Positions 32,352-41,905 of a stretch of DNA of 64,000 nucleotides are shown here, piece by piece. Source of the stretch: Jiella marina (GTDB lineage: Bacteria; Pseudomonadota; Alphaproteobacteria; Rhizobiales; Rhizobiaceae); the NCBI RefSeq assembly GCF_024359545.1, contig NZ_JAKQZG010000003.1, positions 1-64,000 of the forward strand. Reading direction: 5' to 3'. Both the position numbers and the translations under genes were made by a program. The notes under the pieces are model-generated. The model was not told the DNA's origin and ran no database searches. It saw only the letters and a program-made list of their open reading frames with translations. Positions within the stretch are counted from its first letter, which is position 1, and each line of letters opens with the position of its first letter.

Positions 32352-33178
32352 AGCTTGCCTCCGATCGGCGGCTTGTCGGTCATTCCCGCGAGCACTTCCG
32401 CCACATGCCGCACTTCCACGCCGATCTTCTCGCGTTTCAGCTTGCCATCCATGTTCATCAGACAGCCGAGATCGCCGGCAAGCAGGATCTCGGCTCCGGT
32501 CGATTCGACGTGTTTGGCCTTCTTGCCGACGATCGCGTTCGACACGTCGGGATATTTGACGCAGAAGGTGCCGCCGAAGCCGCAGCATACGTCTGCTTCC
32601 GGCAGCTCCTTGATCGTGAGGCCTTCAACGCTCCGCAAGAGCTTGCGTGGCTGTTCGCGAACGCCGAGTTCGCGCAGGCCGGAGCAGGAATCGTGATAGG
32701 TGACCGTCGTTGCGAGCTTGGCGTCGACCGCCGTGACGCCCATCACGTCCGTCAGGAAGCTGACGAGTTCGTGGACTTTGGCTGAGAACTGCGTCGCGCG
32801 ATCCGCCCAGACGGGGTCGTCGGCGAAGAGTTCCGGGTAGTGCTTCTTCAAGGTCGAGCCGCAGGAGCCGGAAGGGGCGACCACGTAGTCGTAGCCCTCG
32901 AAGGTCTCGATCACCTGACGCGCAATCGCCCTCGTGTCCTGCCGATCGCCGGAATTATAGGCGGGCTGGCCGCAGCAGGTCTGGTTCGAGGGCACCACGA
33001 CGCGGCAGCCGGCGTCCTCGAGCAGCTTGATCGATGCAAAACCCACGCTCGGGCGGAAAAGATCGACCAGGCAGGTGACGAAAAGGGCGACGGTCGGACG
33101 ATGCCCCGAGGTCTCTTTCAAGCGGGCGGACACGCCGCTTTCTTGGCCGTTTGCGGTCAAAGCATTCACACTCCACAC
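32348..33178 (-). CDS. lutA: L-lactate utilization protein LutA (CCG-domain)
   Basis: 276 residues with two CCG domains: [11 protein letters not shown] at about residues 63-73 and [12 protein letters not shown] in the second half, plus [10 protein letters not shown] near the end. LutA with LutB and LutC oxidises L-lactate to pyruvate. First gene of the operon; start ATG 33178, although the first 25 residues are not conserved-looking and a slightly later start is possible. Divergent from the DUF3422 gene, with the promoters in the 148-base gap. Confidence 0.88.
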   Translation of the reverse strand: MWSVNALTANGQESGVSARLKETSGHRPTVALFVTCLVDLFRPSVGFASIKLLEDAGCRVVVPSNQTCCGQPAYNSGDRQDTRAIARQVIETFEGYDYVVAPSGSCGSTLKKHYPELFADDPVWADRATQFSAKVHELVSFLTDVMGVTAVDAKLATTVTYHDSCSGLRELGVREQPRKLLRSVEGLTIKELPEADVCCGFGGTFCVKYPDVSNAIVGKKAKHVESTGAEILLAGDLGCLMNMDGKLKREKIGVEVRHVAEVLAGMTDKPPIGGKL

Positions 33179-33326
33179 GAATTTGAAACGGTACGGCGAG
33201 GCCTGTCCGTGCCGCTATGCATTGTCTGATGTAGCGATCTTTCGCCTGTTTTGAAATGTTCGCAAATGGGCGTTTCCTCCGTCGCTGCCATCCTGTAGCT
33301 AGGATCGTCCGTTCGGGGGATAGGGC

Positions 33327-34631
33327 ATGAGGGCGATCACATTCGGCCAGCAAGCGCTGGAGCGCTTCGAGCAGGACCCGCGCCGCGCGCTGGTTCTGGG
33401 GGAGCTTCACGCGCGCCCGTTCCCTTTGATGCGGCTGCCGCGGGCGCTCGTCGTTCTCGCCTTCATGAACGAGGATCATGGCGAGCGTGATCTTGCGCTT
33501 CTGTCCGAAATGTCGGTGCGTCGCGGTGTGCCGCCGCCGGCCAAGGACGCCCGCACCCACGCGTTCGCCTTCGGCAAGGGGCGCCTGCGCTGGGAACGGC
33601 ATACCGAGTTCTGCACCTATTCCTGGGAGGGGCCGGTTCCAGAGCGCTTCGGCGATCCGGTGGCCGGTCATCCCTTCGGCGCCGATTTCCAGGCGTCAGG
33701 GCCCCTGATTGCCGGCGTCCATCTGGAAATCCGGCCGAATGACGAGACGGGCCAGGCGGCTCTCGAGATCTTCGACAAGACAAGCTTTTGTTATTCCGTG
33801 ATGGAAAGCGGGCTCGCCCACGCGGCGACCGATTTCCGCCAGGATGGCGATGGGCTGACGCGCATCCTGGTTCTCGACGAGGGACTCCCGCCGGCCCGCG
33901 CCGGCGCGCTCGCCATGCGGCTCGTGGAGATCGAGGTCTATCGGACGCTTGCGCTTCTCGGCCTTCCGCTTGCGCACTCCGTCGGTCCGCAGGTCCAGGC
34001 CCTGGAAGGCCGCCTGATGCGCATCACCGAGGAGATGAAGGGCGGACCGGGCCATTCACGCGAACTCCTGCAGGAGATCACGCTGGCCGCCGCCGAGGTG
34101 GAAGCTTCCGCCGCTTCGGTGCTCTATCGTTTCGGAGCGAGCCGCGCCTATGACGAGATCGTGCGCGAGCGTCTGGCGGGCGTCGGCGAACAGCCCATCG
34201 CCGGCCAGGAAAGCTGGAGCGCCTTTCTGCAGCGGCGGATGGCGCCAGCCATGCGCACCTGTCGGGCGATCGAGGAACGCCAGTCCAACCTGTCGGAAAA
34301 GCTCAGCCGCGCTGCCAATCTTCTGAGAACCCGGATCGATGTCGAGCTCGAACACCAGAACCGCGACCTCTTGTCGTCGATGAACCGCCGGGCGCAGTTG
34401 CAGCTCCGCCTGCAGCAGACCGTCGAAGGCCTGTCCGTCGCGGCGATCGGCTATTACGTCGTCGGCCTCTTCGGCTATGTGGCCAAGGGATTCGAACATG
34501 AGGGTTTTCCGGTCTCCGCGACATTGATGACCGCCGCCTTCGTGCCGATCGCGCTGGTCATCGTCTGGACGATCGTTCAGCGCATTCGCCGGCACCATGT
34601 CAGGCCCCGCCATGAAGAGGGCGAGCACTGA
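33327..34631 (+). CDS. DUF3422 family membrane-anchored protein
   Basis: 434 residues. The N-terminal soluble domain starts with the family hallmark LGELHARPFPLMRLP; the C-terminal part holds a coiled coil and two membrane helices at about 365-385 and 395-420. Start ATG 33327 after GGGGGATAGGG. DUF3422 proteins are conserved in alphaproteobacteria and often lie next to lactate or glycolate oxidation genes, as here between lut and glc. No biochemical function is established. Confidence 0.85.
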   Translation: MRAITFGQQALERFEQDPRRALVLGELHARPFPLMRLPRALVVLAFMNEDHGERDLALLSEMSVRRGVPPPAKDARTHAFAFGKGRLRWERHTEFCTYSWEGPVPERFGDPVAGHPFGADFQASGPLIAGVHLEIRPNDETGQAALEIFDKTSFCYSVMESGLAHAATDFRQDGDGLTRILVLDEGLPPARAGALAMRLVEIEVYRTLALLGLPLAHSVGPQVQALEGRLMRITEEMKGGPGHSRELLQEITLAAAEVEASAASVLYRFGASRAYDEIVRERLAGVGEQPIAGQESWSAFLQRRMAPAMRTCRAIEERQSNLSEKLSRAANLLRTRIDVELEHQNRDLLSSMNRRAQLQLRLQQTVEGLSVAAIGYYVVGLFGYVAKGFEHEGFPVSATLMTAAFVPIALVIVWTIVQRIRRHHVRPRHEEGEH

Positions 34632-34715
34632 GGGCAGAGACGGCACGGTTGCAGTGGTGAAGTGGACGTGGCCGGCGTCCCTGCTTAAGTTGAGGCGAAG
34701 ATTGGGAGATCGCCG

Positions 34716-36209
34716 ATGTCCGTTCTGATGCCGAAGCCTTCCAAGGCGATCCTGTCGCGCCGGCAGGCGATTGTCGACGCGTTGCGGGCGATCGTGCCCG
34801 GCGAAGGCGTGGTGGATGCCGCCAATGAGATGGCCGTGTTCGAATCCGACGGCCTCACGGCTTATCGGCAGTTGCCTCTGGTGGTGGTCCTGCCGGAAAC
34901 GGTGAAACAGGTTGCTGCGGTTCTGAAATACTGCCACGCGAACGACATCCCGGTCGTGCCACGCGGGTCGGGCACTTCGCTTTCGGGCGGTGCGCTGCCG
35001 CTTCAGGATGGCGTGCTCCTCGTCCTGTCGAAATTCAATCGGGTCCTCGAGATCGATTTCGACAATCGCTGCGCCGTCGTGCAACCGGGCGTCACCAATC
35101 TCGGCATCACCAAGGCGGTCGAGCATCGCGGCTTCTACTACGCGCCCGATCCCTCCTCGCAGATCGCCTGTTCGATCGGCGGCAATGTCGCGGAGAATTC
35201 CGGCGGCGTTCACTGTCTGAAATACGGGCTGACGGCGAACAACGTCCTCGGCGTCGAGTTCGTCACCATCGACGGAGAGATCGTCCGCCTCGGCGGCAAG
35301 CATCTCGACGCGGAAGGCTACGACATTCTCGGCTTGATGACGGGCTCCGAGGGACTTCTCGGCGTCGTCACCGAAGTCACCGTGCGCATCCTGCAGAAGC
35401 CGGAAACCGCCCGTGCGGTCCTGATCGGCTTTCCCACGTCGGAAGAGGCCGGCGCCTGCGTGGCCGACATCATTGCCGAAGGCATCATACCGGGCGGTAT
35501 GGAGATGATGGACAAGCCTGCCATCCTGGCGGCCGAAGACTTCGTCCACGCCGGTTACCCGCGGGATGTCGAGGCCCTTCTGATCGTCGAACTCGATGGA
35601 CCCGCAGCGGAAGTGGACCATCTGCTCGCGGCTGTGGAGCGGATCGCCGCCAAGAACAATGCGATGACGGCGAAGGTCTCCCAGTCCGAAGAGGAGCGCG
35701 CGGCCTTCTGGGCCGGGCGCAAGGCTGCCTTCCCGGCCGTCGGCCGCATCTCGCCGGACTATTACTGCATGGACGGCACGATCCCGCGAAAGGAATTGCC
35801 CAAGGTGCTGGCAGGCATGAAGGCGCTGTCCGACAAATACGGTCTGAGGGTCGCCAACGTCTTCCATGCCGGCGACGGCAATCTTCACCCGCTGATCCTC
35901 TACGATGCCAACAATGAGGGCGAGCTTCACCGTGCCGAGGAGTTCGGCAACGATATCCTGCGCCTCTGCGTCGAGGTCGGCGGTGTTCTGACTGGCGAGC
36001 ACGGCGTCGGCGTCGAAAAGCGCGACCTCATGCCGGAAATGTTCGGCGAGGACGACATGAACCATCAACAGCGGGTGAAGTGCGCCTTCGACGACAAGCA
36101 TCTGCTCAATCCCGGGAAGGTCTTCCCGCAACTCCACCGCTGCGCCGAGCTGGGCCGCATGCATGTCCACAAGGGGCAGGTGGCGTTCCCGGACCTGCCA
36201 CGGTTCTAG
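34716..36209 (+). CDS. glcD: Glycolate oxidase subunit GlcD (FAD-linked)
   Basis: 497 residues with the FAD-PCMH fold: VVPRGSGTSLSGGALP at about 85-100, SIGGNVAENSGGVHCLKYG at about 156-174, and a C-terminal FAD-oxidase domain ending VFHAGDGNLHPLILYD and LTGEHGVGVEKRDLMP. GlcDEF oxidises glycolate to glyoxylate at the membrane. It is followed after 16 bases by two Uma2-type genes before glcE. Complete, with all FAD motifs. Confidence 0.92.
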   Translation: MSVLMPKPSKAILSRRQAIVDALRAIVPGEGVVDAANEMAVFESDGLTAYRQLPLVVVLPETVKQVAAVLKYCHANDIPVVPRGSGTSLSGGALPLQDGVLLVLSKFNRVLEIDFDNRCAVVQPGVTNLGITKAVEHRGFYYAPDPSSQIACSIGGNVAENSGGVHCLKYGLTANNVLGVEFVTIDGEIVRLGGKHLDAEGYDILGLMTGSEGLLGVVTEVTVRILQKPETARAVLIGFPTSEEAGACVADIIAEGIIPGGMEMMDKPAILAAEDFVHAGYPRDVEALLIVELDGPAAEVDHLLAAVERIAAKNNAMTAKVSQSEEERAAFWAGRKAAFPAVGRISPDYYCMDGTIPRKELPKVLAGMKALSDKYGLRVANVFHAGDGNLHPLILYDANNEGELHRAEEFGNDILRLCVEVGGVLTGEHGVGVEKRDLMPEMFGEDDMNHQQRVKCAFDDKHLLNPGKVFPQLHRCAELGRMHVHKGQVAFPDLPRF

Positions 36210-36225
36210 CTCAGGGGACCAGGCC

Positions 36226-36831
36226 ATGAGCGCGATCGAAACATTGCCCTCGATGCAAGATGCCCGTCCGATGGACGAGGCGCGCTTTCTGAAATTCCTG
36301 GAGGCGCGATCGGAGGACGAACGGTGGGAGCTGATCGATGGTGAACCCGTCATGATGATGCATCCGCCGAGCTTGAAGCATCAGCGAATTGCATCCAATC
36401 TGGAGCGCCTGCTGAACGACGTCTTCGACAAGACAAGACCAGAACTCGACGCCATGCGGGAAATCGGTCTGGCCGTGGAGGCGCATTCGGATTTTCGACC
36501 GCAGGCGGACGTCGCGGTCGTCGATCGCGAACCGAATGGAGTCTACTTCGCCGAGCGATTCTATCTTGTCGCCGAAGTGCTCTCGGACTCGAACACGCCC
36601 GAATTCATCAGCACCAAGCGTTTGCGCTATGCCGATCATCCCGACTGCCTTCACGTCCTGATCATTTCGCAGAACGATTTCGCCGTCGAGATCTGGTCGC
36701 GCTCCAATGGCTGGCAGGGACGGGTTCTGCGGTCTCCCGAGGATCGGATCGACCTTCCGGAATTCGGCTTCTCCTGCGCAGTGGGCGATCTCTACAGCCG
36801 AACCGATCTCATGCGGCGTCGACCGAGATGA
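36226..36831 (+). CDS. Uma2-family (DUF820) putative endonuclease, copy 1
   Basis: 201 residues from ATG 36226 (MSAIETLPSM). The PD-(D/E)XK-type nuclease core is visible: RWELIDGEPVMM, then FRPQADVAVVD with the metal Asp and FYLVAEVLSDSN with the catalytic Glu. It is related to the next gene, sharing the start MSAIE and the core order. Uma2 proteins are abundant in cyanobacteria and mobile loci; their function is not established. It sits inside the glc operon. Confidence 0.82.
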   Translation: MSAIETLPSMQDARPMDEARFLKFLEARSEDERWELIDGEPVMMMHPPSLKHQRIASNLERLLNDVFDKTRPELDAMREIGLAVEAHSDFRPQADVAVVDREPNGVYFAERFYLVAEVLSDSNTPEFISTKRLRYADHPDCLHVLIISQNDFAVEIWSRSNGWQGRVLRSPEDRIDLPEFGFSCAVGDLYSRTDLMRRRPR

Positions 36832-36877
36832 CCCTGTCGATCATCCATCCAAAGCGCCGACGCCGAGGGTTTGCACC

Positions 36878-37492
36878 ATGAGCGCGATCGAAGAATTGGA
36901 ACGCGTCGACAACACGAAATTCGATGAGAAGGCTTTTGTCGACTTTCTTGAAAGCATCGGCGGGCGATCGGGTTGGGACGAGGGTGGCCGGTGGGAATTG
37001 ATTGACGGGATCCCGATTGACATGCCTCCAACGACCTTGCGCCATGGTGCGATTGCTCGCGTCTTCGAGCGCCTTCTCGCGTCGGCTTTGAGTCAGAATG
37101 GGCTTCCGCTGGACGCAACGCGTGAGGTCGGCCTAAGCCATCCCAACGATCCGATGTTTCGGCCTGTCGCCGATGTGGTGGTCTTCGACCCGCAGGAAGA
37201 AATATCCGCAGGAGGAGACCGATTCCTCAAGAGCTGTCAGCTCGTAGCCGAGGTTCTTTCTCCCTCGACAGAACACATTGATTTACTCTTCAAGCGTCGC
37301 CGCTACACCGAGTTGCCGAACTGTTTGCTTGTCATGATCATCGAACAGGATCGGATGAGAGTTCGCCACTGGGCGCGACAGAAAGACTGGGCGGAGACCG
37401 TCTACGAAGACCCCGAAGGCGTCATTGATCTACCCCAGTTCGGGTTTTCCTGCGCGCTTCGCGACCTTTATGCACGCACGGATCTGGTATGA
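36878..37492 (+). CDS. Uma2-family (DUF820) putative endonuclease, copy 2
   Basis: 204 residues, start ATG 36878. The core is RWELIDGIPIDMPPTTLRHG, FRPVADVVVFDPQ and CQLVAEVLSPSTEHIDL, ending LPQFGFSCALRDLYARTDLV, which parallels the end of copy 1. The stop overlaps the glcE start by ATGA, so this paralog is translationally coupled to a subunit of glycolate oxidase. The two copies differ through most of their length, so the duplication is old or they came in separately. Confidence 0.82.
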   Translation: MSAIEELERVDNTKFDEKAFVDFLESIGGRSGWDEGGRWELIDGIPIDMPPTTLRHGAIARVFERLLASALSQNGLPLDATREVGLSHPNDPMFRPVADVVVFDPQEEISAGGDRFLKSCQLVAEVLSPSTEHIDLLFKRRRYTELPNCLLVMIIEQDRMRVRHWARQKDWAETVYEDPEGVIDLPQFGFSCALRDLYARTDLV

Positions 37493-38733
37493 GCAGCGCT
37501 TTGCAAACGAATTCTGATCCCGGCGAGGTTTCGATCATGCAGCCGGAAACGGAAGAAGACGTTCGCGACATCGTCGCGGCCGCGGTTTCCACTGAAGAAC
37601 CGCTGGTCGTCGAAGGCACCGGCTCGAAGCGCGGGCTCGGGAGACCGGTGCAGGCCGCGCGAACGCTTTCGCTTTCGGCCATGCGCGGCGTCACGCTCTA
37701 TGAGCCGGAGGAGCTGGTGCTTTCCGCCAGGGCCGGCACGCCGATCGCGGAGATCGAGGCACTGCTCGACGAAAACCGCCAGCGGCTTGAATTCGAGCCG
37801 ATGGATTACGGCCTGCTCCATGGCCGGACAGCCGGCCAAGGCACGCTCGGCGGCGTCATCGCCTGCAATCTCGCCGGCCCGCGGCGCCTGAAGCAGGGGG
37901 CGGCACGCGATCACGTTCTCGGCGTGCGCGCGGTCTCTGGCCGGGCCGAGATCTTCAAGTCAGGCGGCCGCGTCGTGAAGAACGTCACTGGCTACGATCT
38001 CTCCAAGGGACTGACCGGCTCCTACGGCACGCTGGCGGTGATGACCGAGATCACGGTCAAGGTCCTGCCGAAATCCGAGACCGAAACCACGCTGGTTCTG
38101 CGCGGCCTGAACGACGACGAGGCGGCCGGCGCCATGGCCGCGTCCATGGGCTCCTCGGCCGAGGTCTCTGGCGCGGCACATCTGCCGATGTATGTGGCGA
38201 AGCGCGTCATGGGCGGCGAACTCGGCGAGGCGGCCGCCACGCTGATCCGGATCGAGGGCTTCGGCCCCTCGGTCGAAGCACGTGCCACCCATCTCGGCAA
38301 CGCGCTTGCCCGTGTCGGCGAACTCGAACGCCTCGAGCCTGAAGCCTCACGCGCGCTCTGGCGGGATATCCGCGATGTGAAGCCCTTTGCCGACAGCACC
38401 GAGAAGCCGGTCTGGCGCCTCTCGGTGACGCCGACCCGCGCCCACGAGATCGTCATGAGCCTGCGCATGCAGGCGGCAATCGATGCCTTCTATGACTGGC
38501 AGGGTGGCCTCGTCTGGCTGCGCATGGAGGCGGGCGAACCGGAAGCAGACCTCGTCCGCGAGACGCTGCGCCGCTTCGGCGGCGGCCACGCGACGCTGGT
38601 GCGCGCGGCAGACACCGTGCGAACCGCGACGCCGGTCTTCCAGCCCCAGGAACCAGGCCTCGCGGCGATCTCCCGTCGGCTGAAGGAGCAGTTCGACCCG
38701 AAGGGCGTGCTCAATCCGGGGCGGATGGGGTAA
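37489..38733 (+). CDS. glcE: Glycolate oxidase subunit GlcE (FAD-binding)
   Basis: 414 residues. An FAD-PCMH domain with VVEGTGSKRGLGRP at about 38-51, GLLHGRTAGQGTLGGVIACN at about 109-128 and VKNVTGYDLSKGLTGSYG at about 163-180. GlcE is the shorter FAD subunit of the GlcDEF complex. The C-terminus ends FDPKGVLNPGRMG, as in the family. Start coupled to the Uma2 copy 2 stop. Followed by a DUF433/PIN-like pair. Confidence 0.9.
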   Translation: MSSALQTNSDPGEVSIMQPETEEDVRDIVAAAVSTEEPLVVEGTGSKRGLGRPVQAARTLSLSAMRGVTLYEPEELVLSARAGTPIAEIEALLDENRQRLEFEPMDYGLLHGRTAGQGTLGGVIACNLAGPRRLKQGAARDHVLGVRAVSGRAEIFKSGGRVVKNVTGYDLSKGLTGSYGTLAVMTEITVKVLPKSETETTLVLRGLNDDEAAGAMAASMGSSAEVSGAAHLPMYVAKRVMGGELGEAAATLIRIEGFGPSVEARATHLGNALARVGELERLEPEASRALWRDIRDVKPFADSTEKPVWRLSVTPTRAHEIVMSLRMQAAIDAFYDWQGGLVWLRMEAGEPEADLVRETLRRFGGGHATLVRAADTVRTATPVFQPQEPGLAAISRRLKEQFDPKGVLNPGRMG

Positions 38734-38786
38734 TAATCTATGGACGGAGTTTCGACACCACTCGGCGCGCACTGTGGAGAACACCA

Positions 38787-39026
38787 ATGAAGATCGATCA
38801 GGTTCTCAATTCAGATCCCGAAATCGTGTCGGGGGCCGTGGTATTCGCAGGGACGCGGGTTCCGGTCGATGCCCTGTTTGGAAATCTGGCCTCCGGTCTC
38901 TCGCTTGATGAGTTTCTCGAAGAGTTTCCAACTGTCGAGCGCGAACAGGCCATAGCCGCGCTGCACCTCGCATCCGAGCATATCAAGAGCTTTTACAGAT
39001 GGCAGAACTTTGAAAGCGCTGCTTGA
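38787..39026 (+). CDS. DUF433 family antitoxin-like protein
   Basis: 79 residues. The family motif VVFAGTRVPVDALFGNLASG is followed by the helix-turn-helix part FLEEFPTVEREQAIAALHLA. DUF433 proteins are usually encoded just before a DUF5615/PIN-like gene, in the manner of VapB-VapC antitoxin-toxin pairs. The end overlaps the next gene by 17 bases, indicating coupling. It lies between glcE and glcF. Confidence 0.85.
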   Translation: MKIDQVLNSDPEIVSGAVVFAGTRVPVDALFGNLASGLSLDEFLEEFPTVEREQAIAALHLASEHIKSFYRWQNFESAA

Positions 39027-39363
39027 TGAGGGTGTCCCGAAGAGGCTCGCACGTCTCTTGGCGGAACGCGGCCACGACGTGAAGCCCTTTCCCAATCGAT
39101 GGAAGGGCTTGAAAAACGGAAAACTCTTGTCGGTTGCGAAAGACGAGGGCTTCGAGGCTCTGATAACCTGCGACAAGAATCTTCTGTATCAACAAGGCGA
39201 TCGCTCGTTGTCCCTCGCTGTCCTGGTGCTTCCCGACCAGGACGTCACCGTCCTCGAAGCGATGATCGACGTCTTGTCGGACGCACGCATTCGCTTGCCT
39301 TTCAGAGGGCTCGAAAATCGCCGTCGATCGCGATCGGCGCATCCGTACACTCCGTGGGTTTGA
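39010..39363 (+). CDS. DUF5615 PIN-like toxin-type protein
   Basis: 117 residues from a TTG at 39010, which reads LKALLDEGVPKRLARLLAER, exactly the expected N-terminus of this family with the first acidic residue of the PIN-like site (LLDE). A second acidic site is ALITCDKNLLYQQG. Overlap with DUF433 suggests a toxin-antitoxin pair with predicted RNase activity. The last 20 residues (Arg-rich, ending PYTPWV) look unlike the family and may be a run-on. It ends 11 bases before glcF. Confidence 0.82.
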   Translation: MKALLDEGVPKRLARLLAERGHDVKPFPNRWKGLKNGKLLSVAKDEGFEALITCDKNLLYQQGDRSLSLAVLVLPDQDVTVLEAMIDVLSDARIRLPFRGLENRRRSRSAHPYTPWV

Positions 39364-39374
39364 TTAGAGCCTCC

Positions 39375-40676
39375 ATGCAAACCACCTTCGCCCCCGCCCA
39401 ACTCGACAACCCCGATGTCGCGCATTCGGAAAAGATCATCCGCAAATGCGTCCATTGCGGCTTCTGCACGGCGACCTGTCCGACTTATGTGACGCTGGGC
39501 AACGAGCTCGATTCCCCTCGCGGGCGGATCTATCTCATCAAGGAAATGCTGGAGAACGACCGGCCGGCGGATGACAAGGTGGTCACCCATATCGACCGCT
39601 GCCTGTCCTGCCTCGCCTGCATCACCACCTGCCCCGCCGACGTCAACTACATGCATCTCGTCGACCATGCCCGGGCGCATATCGAGCGGACCTACAAGCG
39701 CCCGCTCACCGACCGGATGATTCGCCGGATTCTGGCGATGACGCTGCCCTATCCGGCGCGGTTCCGGGCGAGCCTCGTTGCGGCCCGGATCGGACGTCCT
39801 TTTGCCGGTCTGCTCGACGGCATCAAGCCGCTGAAGCCTCTCTCGGCCATGCTGAAACTCGCGCCCGGATCGGTTCCGGCGGACGCCCCCGTGAATCGGC
39901 CTGGCACCCACGCGGCAGCCGGCGAGCGGGTCAAACGCGTCGCTCTGCTGCGCGGCTGCGCGCAATCGGTGCTCGATCCGAAGATCAACGAGGCGACGGT
40001 GCGGCTGTTGAACCGCCTCGGCGTCGAGGTGGTCGTGCCGAAGGGCGAGGGTTGCTGCGGCGCGCTCACCCATCACATGGGCCAGGAGGAGCCGGCGCTC
40101 GATTTCGCGCGGGCCAATATCGATGCCTGGATGCGTGAAATCGAAGGCGAGGGGCTCGACGCGATCGTGATCACGGCGTCCGGCTGTGGCACGACGATCA
40201 AGGATTATCACCACATGCTGCGCCTCGATCCGGCCTATGCCGAAAAGGCGAAGCGCGTTTCGTCACTCGCCAAGGACGTGACCGAATTCCTGAGCGAGTT
40301 CGACCTCCCCGAGCCCGAACAGTCCAACGATCTCGTCGTCGCCTATCATTCGGCCTGCTCGATGCAGCATGGCCAGCGGGTCATCCGCCAGCCGAAGGCT
40401 CTTCTCACCAAGGCCGGCTTCCAGGTGCGCGACGTGCCCGAGGGGCATCTGTGCTGTGGCTCGGCTGGCACCTACAACATTCTCCAGCCCGAGATCGCCG
40501 ATCGGCTGAAGAAGCGCAAGGTGAAGAATATCGAGAGTGTTTCCCCGCAGGTGATCGCGACGGGCAATATCGGCTGCATGACGCAGATCGGAAGCGGCAC
40601 CAAGACGCCGGTCGTCCACACGGTGGAACTCCTGGACTGGGCCTTTGGCGGCGAGAAGCCGGCGGCGCTGACCTGA
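39375..40676 (+). CDS. glcF: Glycolate oxidase iron-sulfur subunit GlcF
   Basis: 433 residues from ATG 39375. Two 4Fe-4S motifs are CVHCGFCTATCPTY (Cys25, 28, 31, 35) and CLSCLACITTCPADV (Cys76, 79, 82, 86), followed by two CCG domains (GEGCCGALTHHMG and HLCCGSAGTYNIL). The start is placed at MQTTFAPAQL because earlier in-frame codons shadow the PIN-like gene. GlcF passes electrons from the FAD subunits to the quinone pool. Complete. Confidence 0.92.
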   Translation: MQTTFAPAQLDNPDVAHSEKIIRKCVHCGFCTATCPTYVTLGNELDSPRGRIYLIKEMLENDRPADDKVVTHIDRCLSCLACITTCPADVNYMHLVDHARAHIERTYKRPLTDRMIRRILAMTLPYPARFRASLVAARIGRPFAGLLDGIKPLKPLSAMLKLAPGSVPADAPVNRPGTHAAAGERVKRVALLRGCAQSVLDPKINEATVRLLNRLGVEVVVPKGEGCCGALTHHMGQEEPALDFARANIDAWMREIEGEGLDAIVITASGCGTTIKDYHHMLRLDPAYAEKAKRVSSLAKDVTEFLSEFDLPEPEQSNDLVVAYHSACSMQHGQRVIRQPKALLTKAGFQVRDVPEGHLCCGSAGTYNILQPEIADRLKKRKVKNIESVSPQVIATGNIGCMTQIGSGTKTPVVHTVELLDWAFGGEKPAALT

Positions 40677-40698
40677 AGCCGCGTCGCCGCGCAAGATT

Positions 40699-41727
40699 CT
40701 ACCGCGCCGTCTGCTCCAGAAACCGCATCAGCCCGGTTTCGGGCGCCGTCAGGCGTTCGCGCCGGCGGCCCCTCAGGAGGTTTTCCGACAGTTCGCCGGC
40801 CTCATACGCCGCGATGATAGCCGGGTGGACATAGGAGGACCGGGCAACCGTCGGCGTGTTGCGCAACAGGCCGGCGACCGCGCGCATGGCGGCTGCCACG
40901 GCGCGCTTGCGCTTCGTGGGCGTGTCGGCCTCGCCGGTTTCCTCGATGAGGTAGCGGAGCGCCTCGGCCGAGCCGTGGAACGTGCGGAAGTCTTTCGCCG
41001 AGACATGCGCCCCCGAGGCTTCGCCCAAATAGTCGTTGAGGAGGTTCGCGGTCAGCTCGCGTTGCTTCTTGGTCTTGCCCGGGAAGCGGAACAGCCTCTG
41101 GCCGCGTCCCTGTCGCATCTTCTTCAGCGAAGCCACGAGCGGTTTTTCGGCGACCTCGATGCGATGCTCCTTGGCGGATTTGCCGACGAATTTCAGGATA
41201 GCGACATTGCCGCTGATGCGCAGGTTCTGCCGGCGCAGCGAGGCGACGCCGCGCCCGCCATCGGCAGCATATTTCTCATGTCCGGGGCGCATGGCCGCCA
41301 CGTCGATCAGCCGCGTCGCCACGGCGGCCGTCATCCGACGGTCAGCCTTGCGGCGCCGCAAATCGTGCGTGACCGTGCCCCGCAGTTTTGGCAGGGCGCG
41401 GCCGAAGCGCAGAAGACGCTCGGTCTTGATGGCGTTGCGCACGCCGACCCATTCGTCGTGATAGCGATATTGCAGCCGGCCCTTGTCGTCGCGGCCGACC
41501 GCCTGGATATGGCCGTTCTCCTGGACGCAGATCTTCACGTCCGACCAGGCGGGCGGGATGACCAGGGCCTTCACCCGCGCCTTCAGCTGCCGGTCGGTGA
41601 TCGTCTCGCCGTCACGAAAGCAGATCCTGAAGCCCCGGCCGCATTTGTGCCGCTCGATCGGAAACTCCTCCGGATCGACCATGGCGAGTCCGAAACGTTC
41701 GGCGTGGATGGCAAGCTGGTGGTTCAT
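40699..41727 (-). CDS. DNA topoisomerase IB (poxvirus/eukaryote-type)
   Basis: 342 residues from ATG 41727; the frame is open to 41817, and a later start (VDPEEFPIERHK) is also possible. Recognisable features: RHKCGRGFRICFRDGETI, the catalytic-domain core TRLIDVAAMRPGHEKYA, AKDFRTFHGSAEALRYL (Arg in the active site) and the Tyr nucleophile in ARSSYVHPAII about 43 residues from the end. It relaxes DNA supercoils by nicking one strand. Converges on glcF. A small Tudor-like gene is divergent. Confidence 0.85.
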   Translation of the reverse strand: MNHQLAIHAERFGLAMVDPEEFPIERHKCGRGFRICFRDGETITDRQLKARVKALVIPPAWSDVKICVQENGHIQAVGRDDKGRLQYRYHDEWVGVRNAIKTERLLRFGRALPKLRGTVTHDLRRRKADRRMTAAVATRLIDVAAMRPGHEKYAADGGRGVASLRRQNLRISGNVAILKFVGKSAKEHRIEVAEKPLVASLKKMRQGRGQRLFRFPGKTKKQRELTANLLNDYLGEASGAHVSAKDFRTFHGSAEALRYLIEETGEADTPTKRKRAVAAAMRAVAGLLRNTPTVARSSYVHPAIIAAYEAGELSENLLRGRRRERLTAPETGLMRFLEQTAR

Positions 41728-41905
41728 CGGGGATCGGAATTGGCGGCTGGATTCGATGTCATGGACCCACAAACGCCGGCTCGGCACGCGCCGTTCCGGT
41801 TCGTTGGGTGCGACCATTTTGCTGCGATGGTTTGGACCTTCAGCCGGAACCCTCTGGCCCCGATCGGCCTTGGAGCGACATCGATCAATGGCAGGAAAAA
41901 ACGCG

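Noticed and set aside
34056-36353. A 765-codon minus-strand open frame
   Set aside because: It is antisense to glcD and DUF3422, with no family resemblance.
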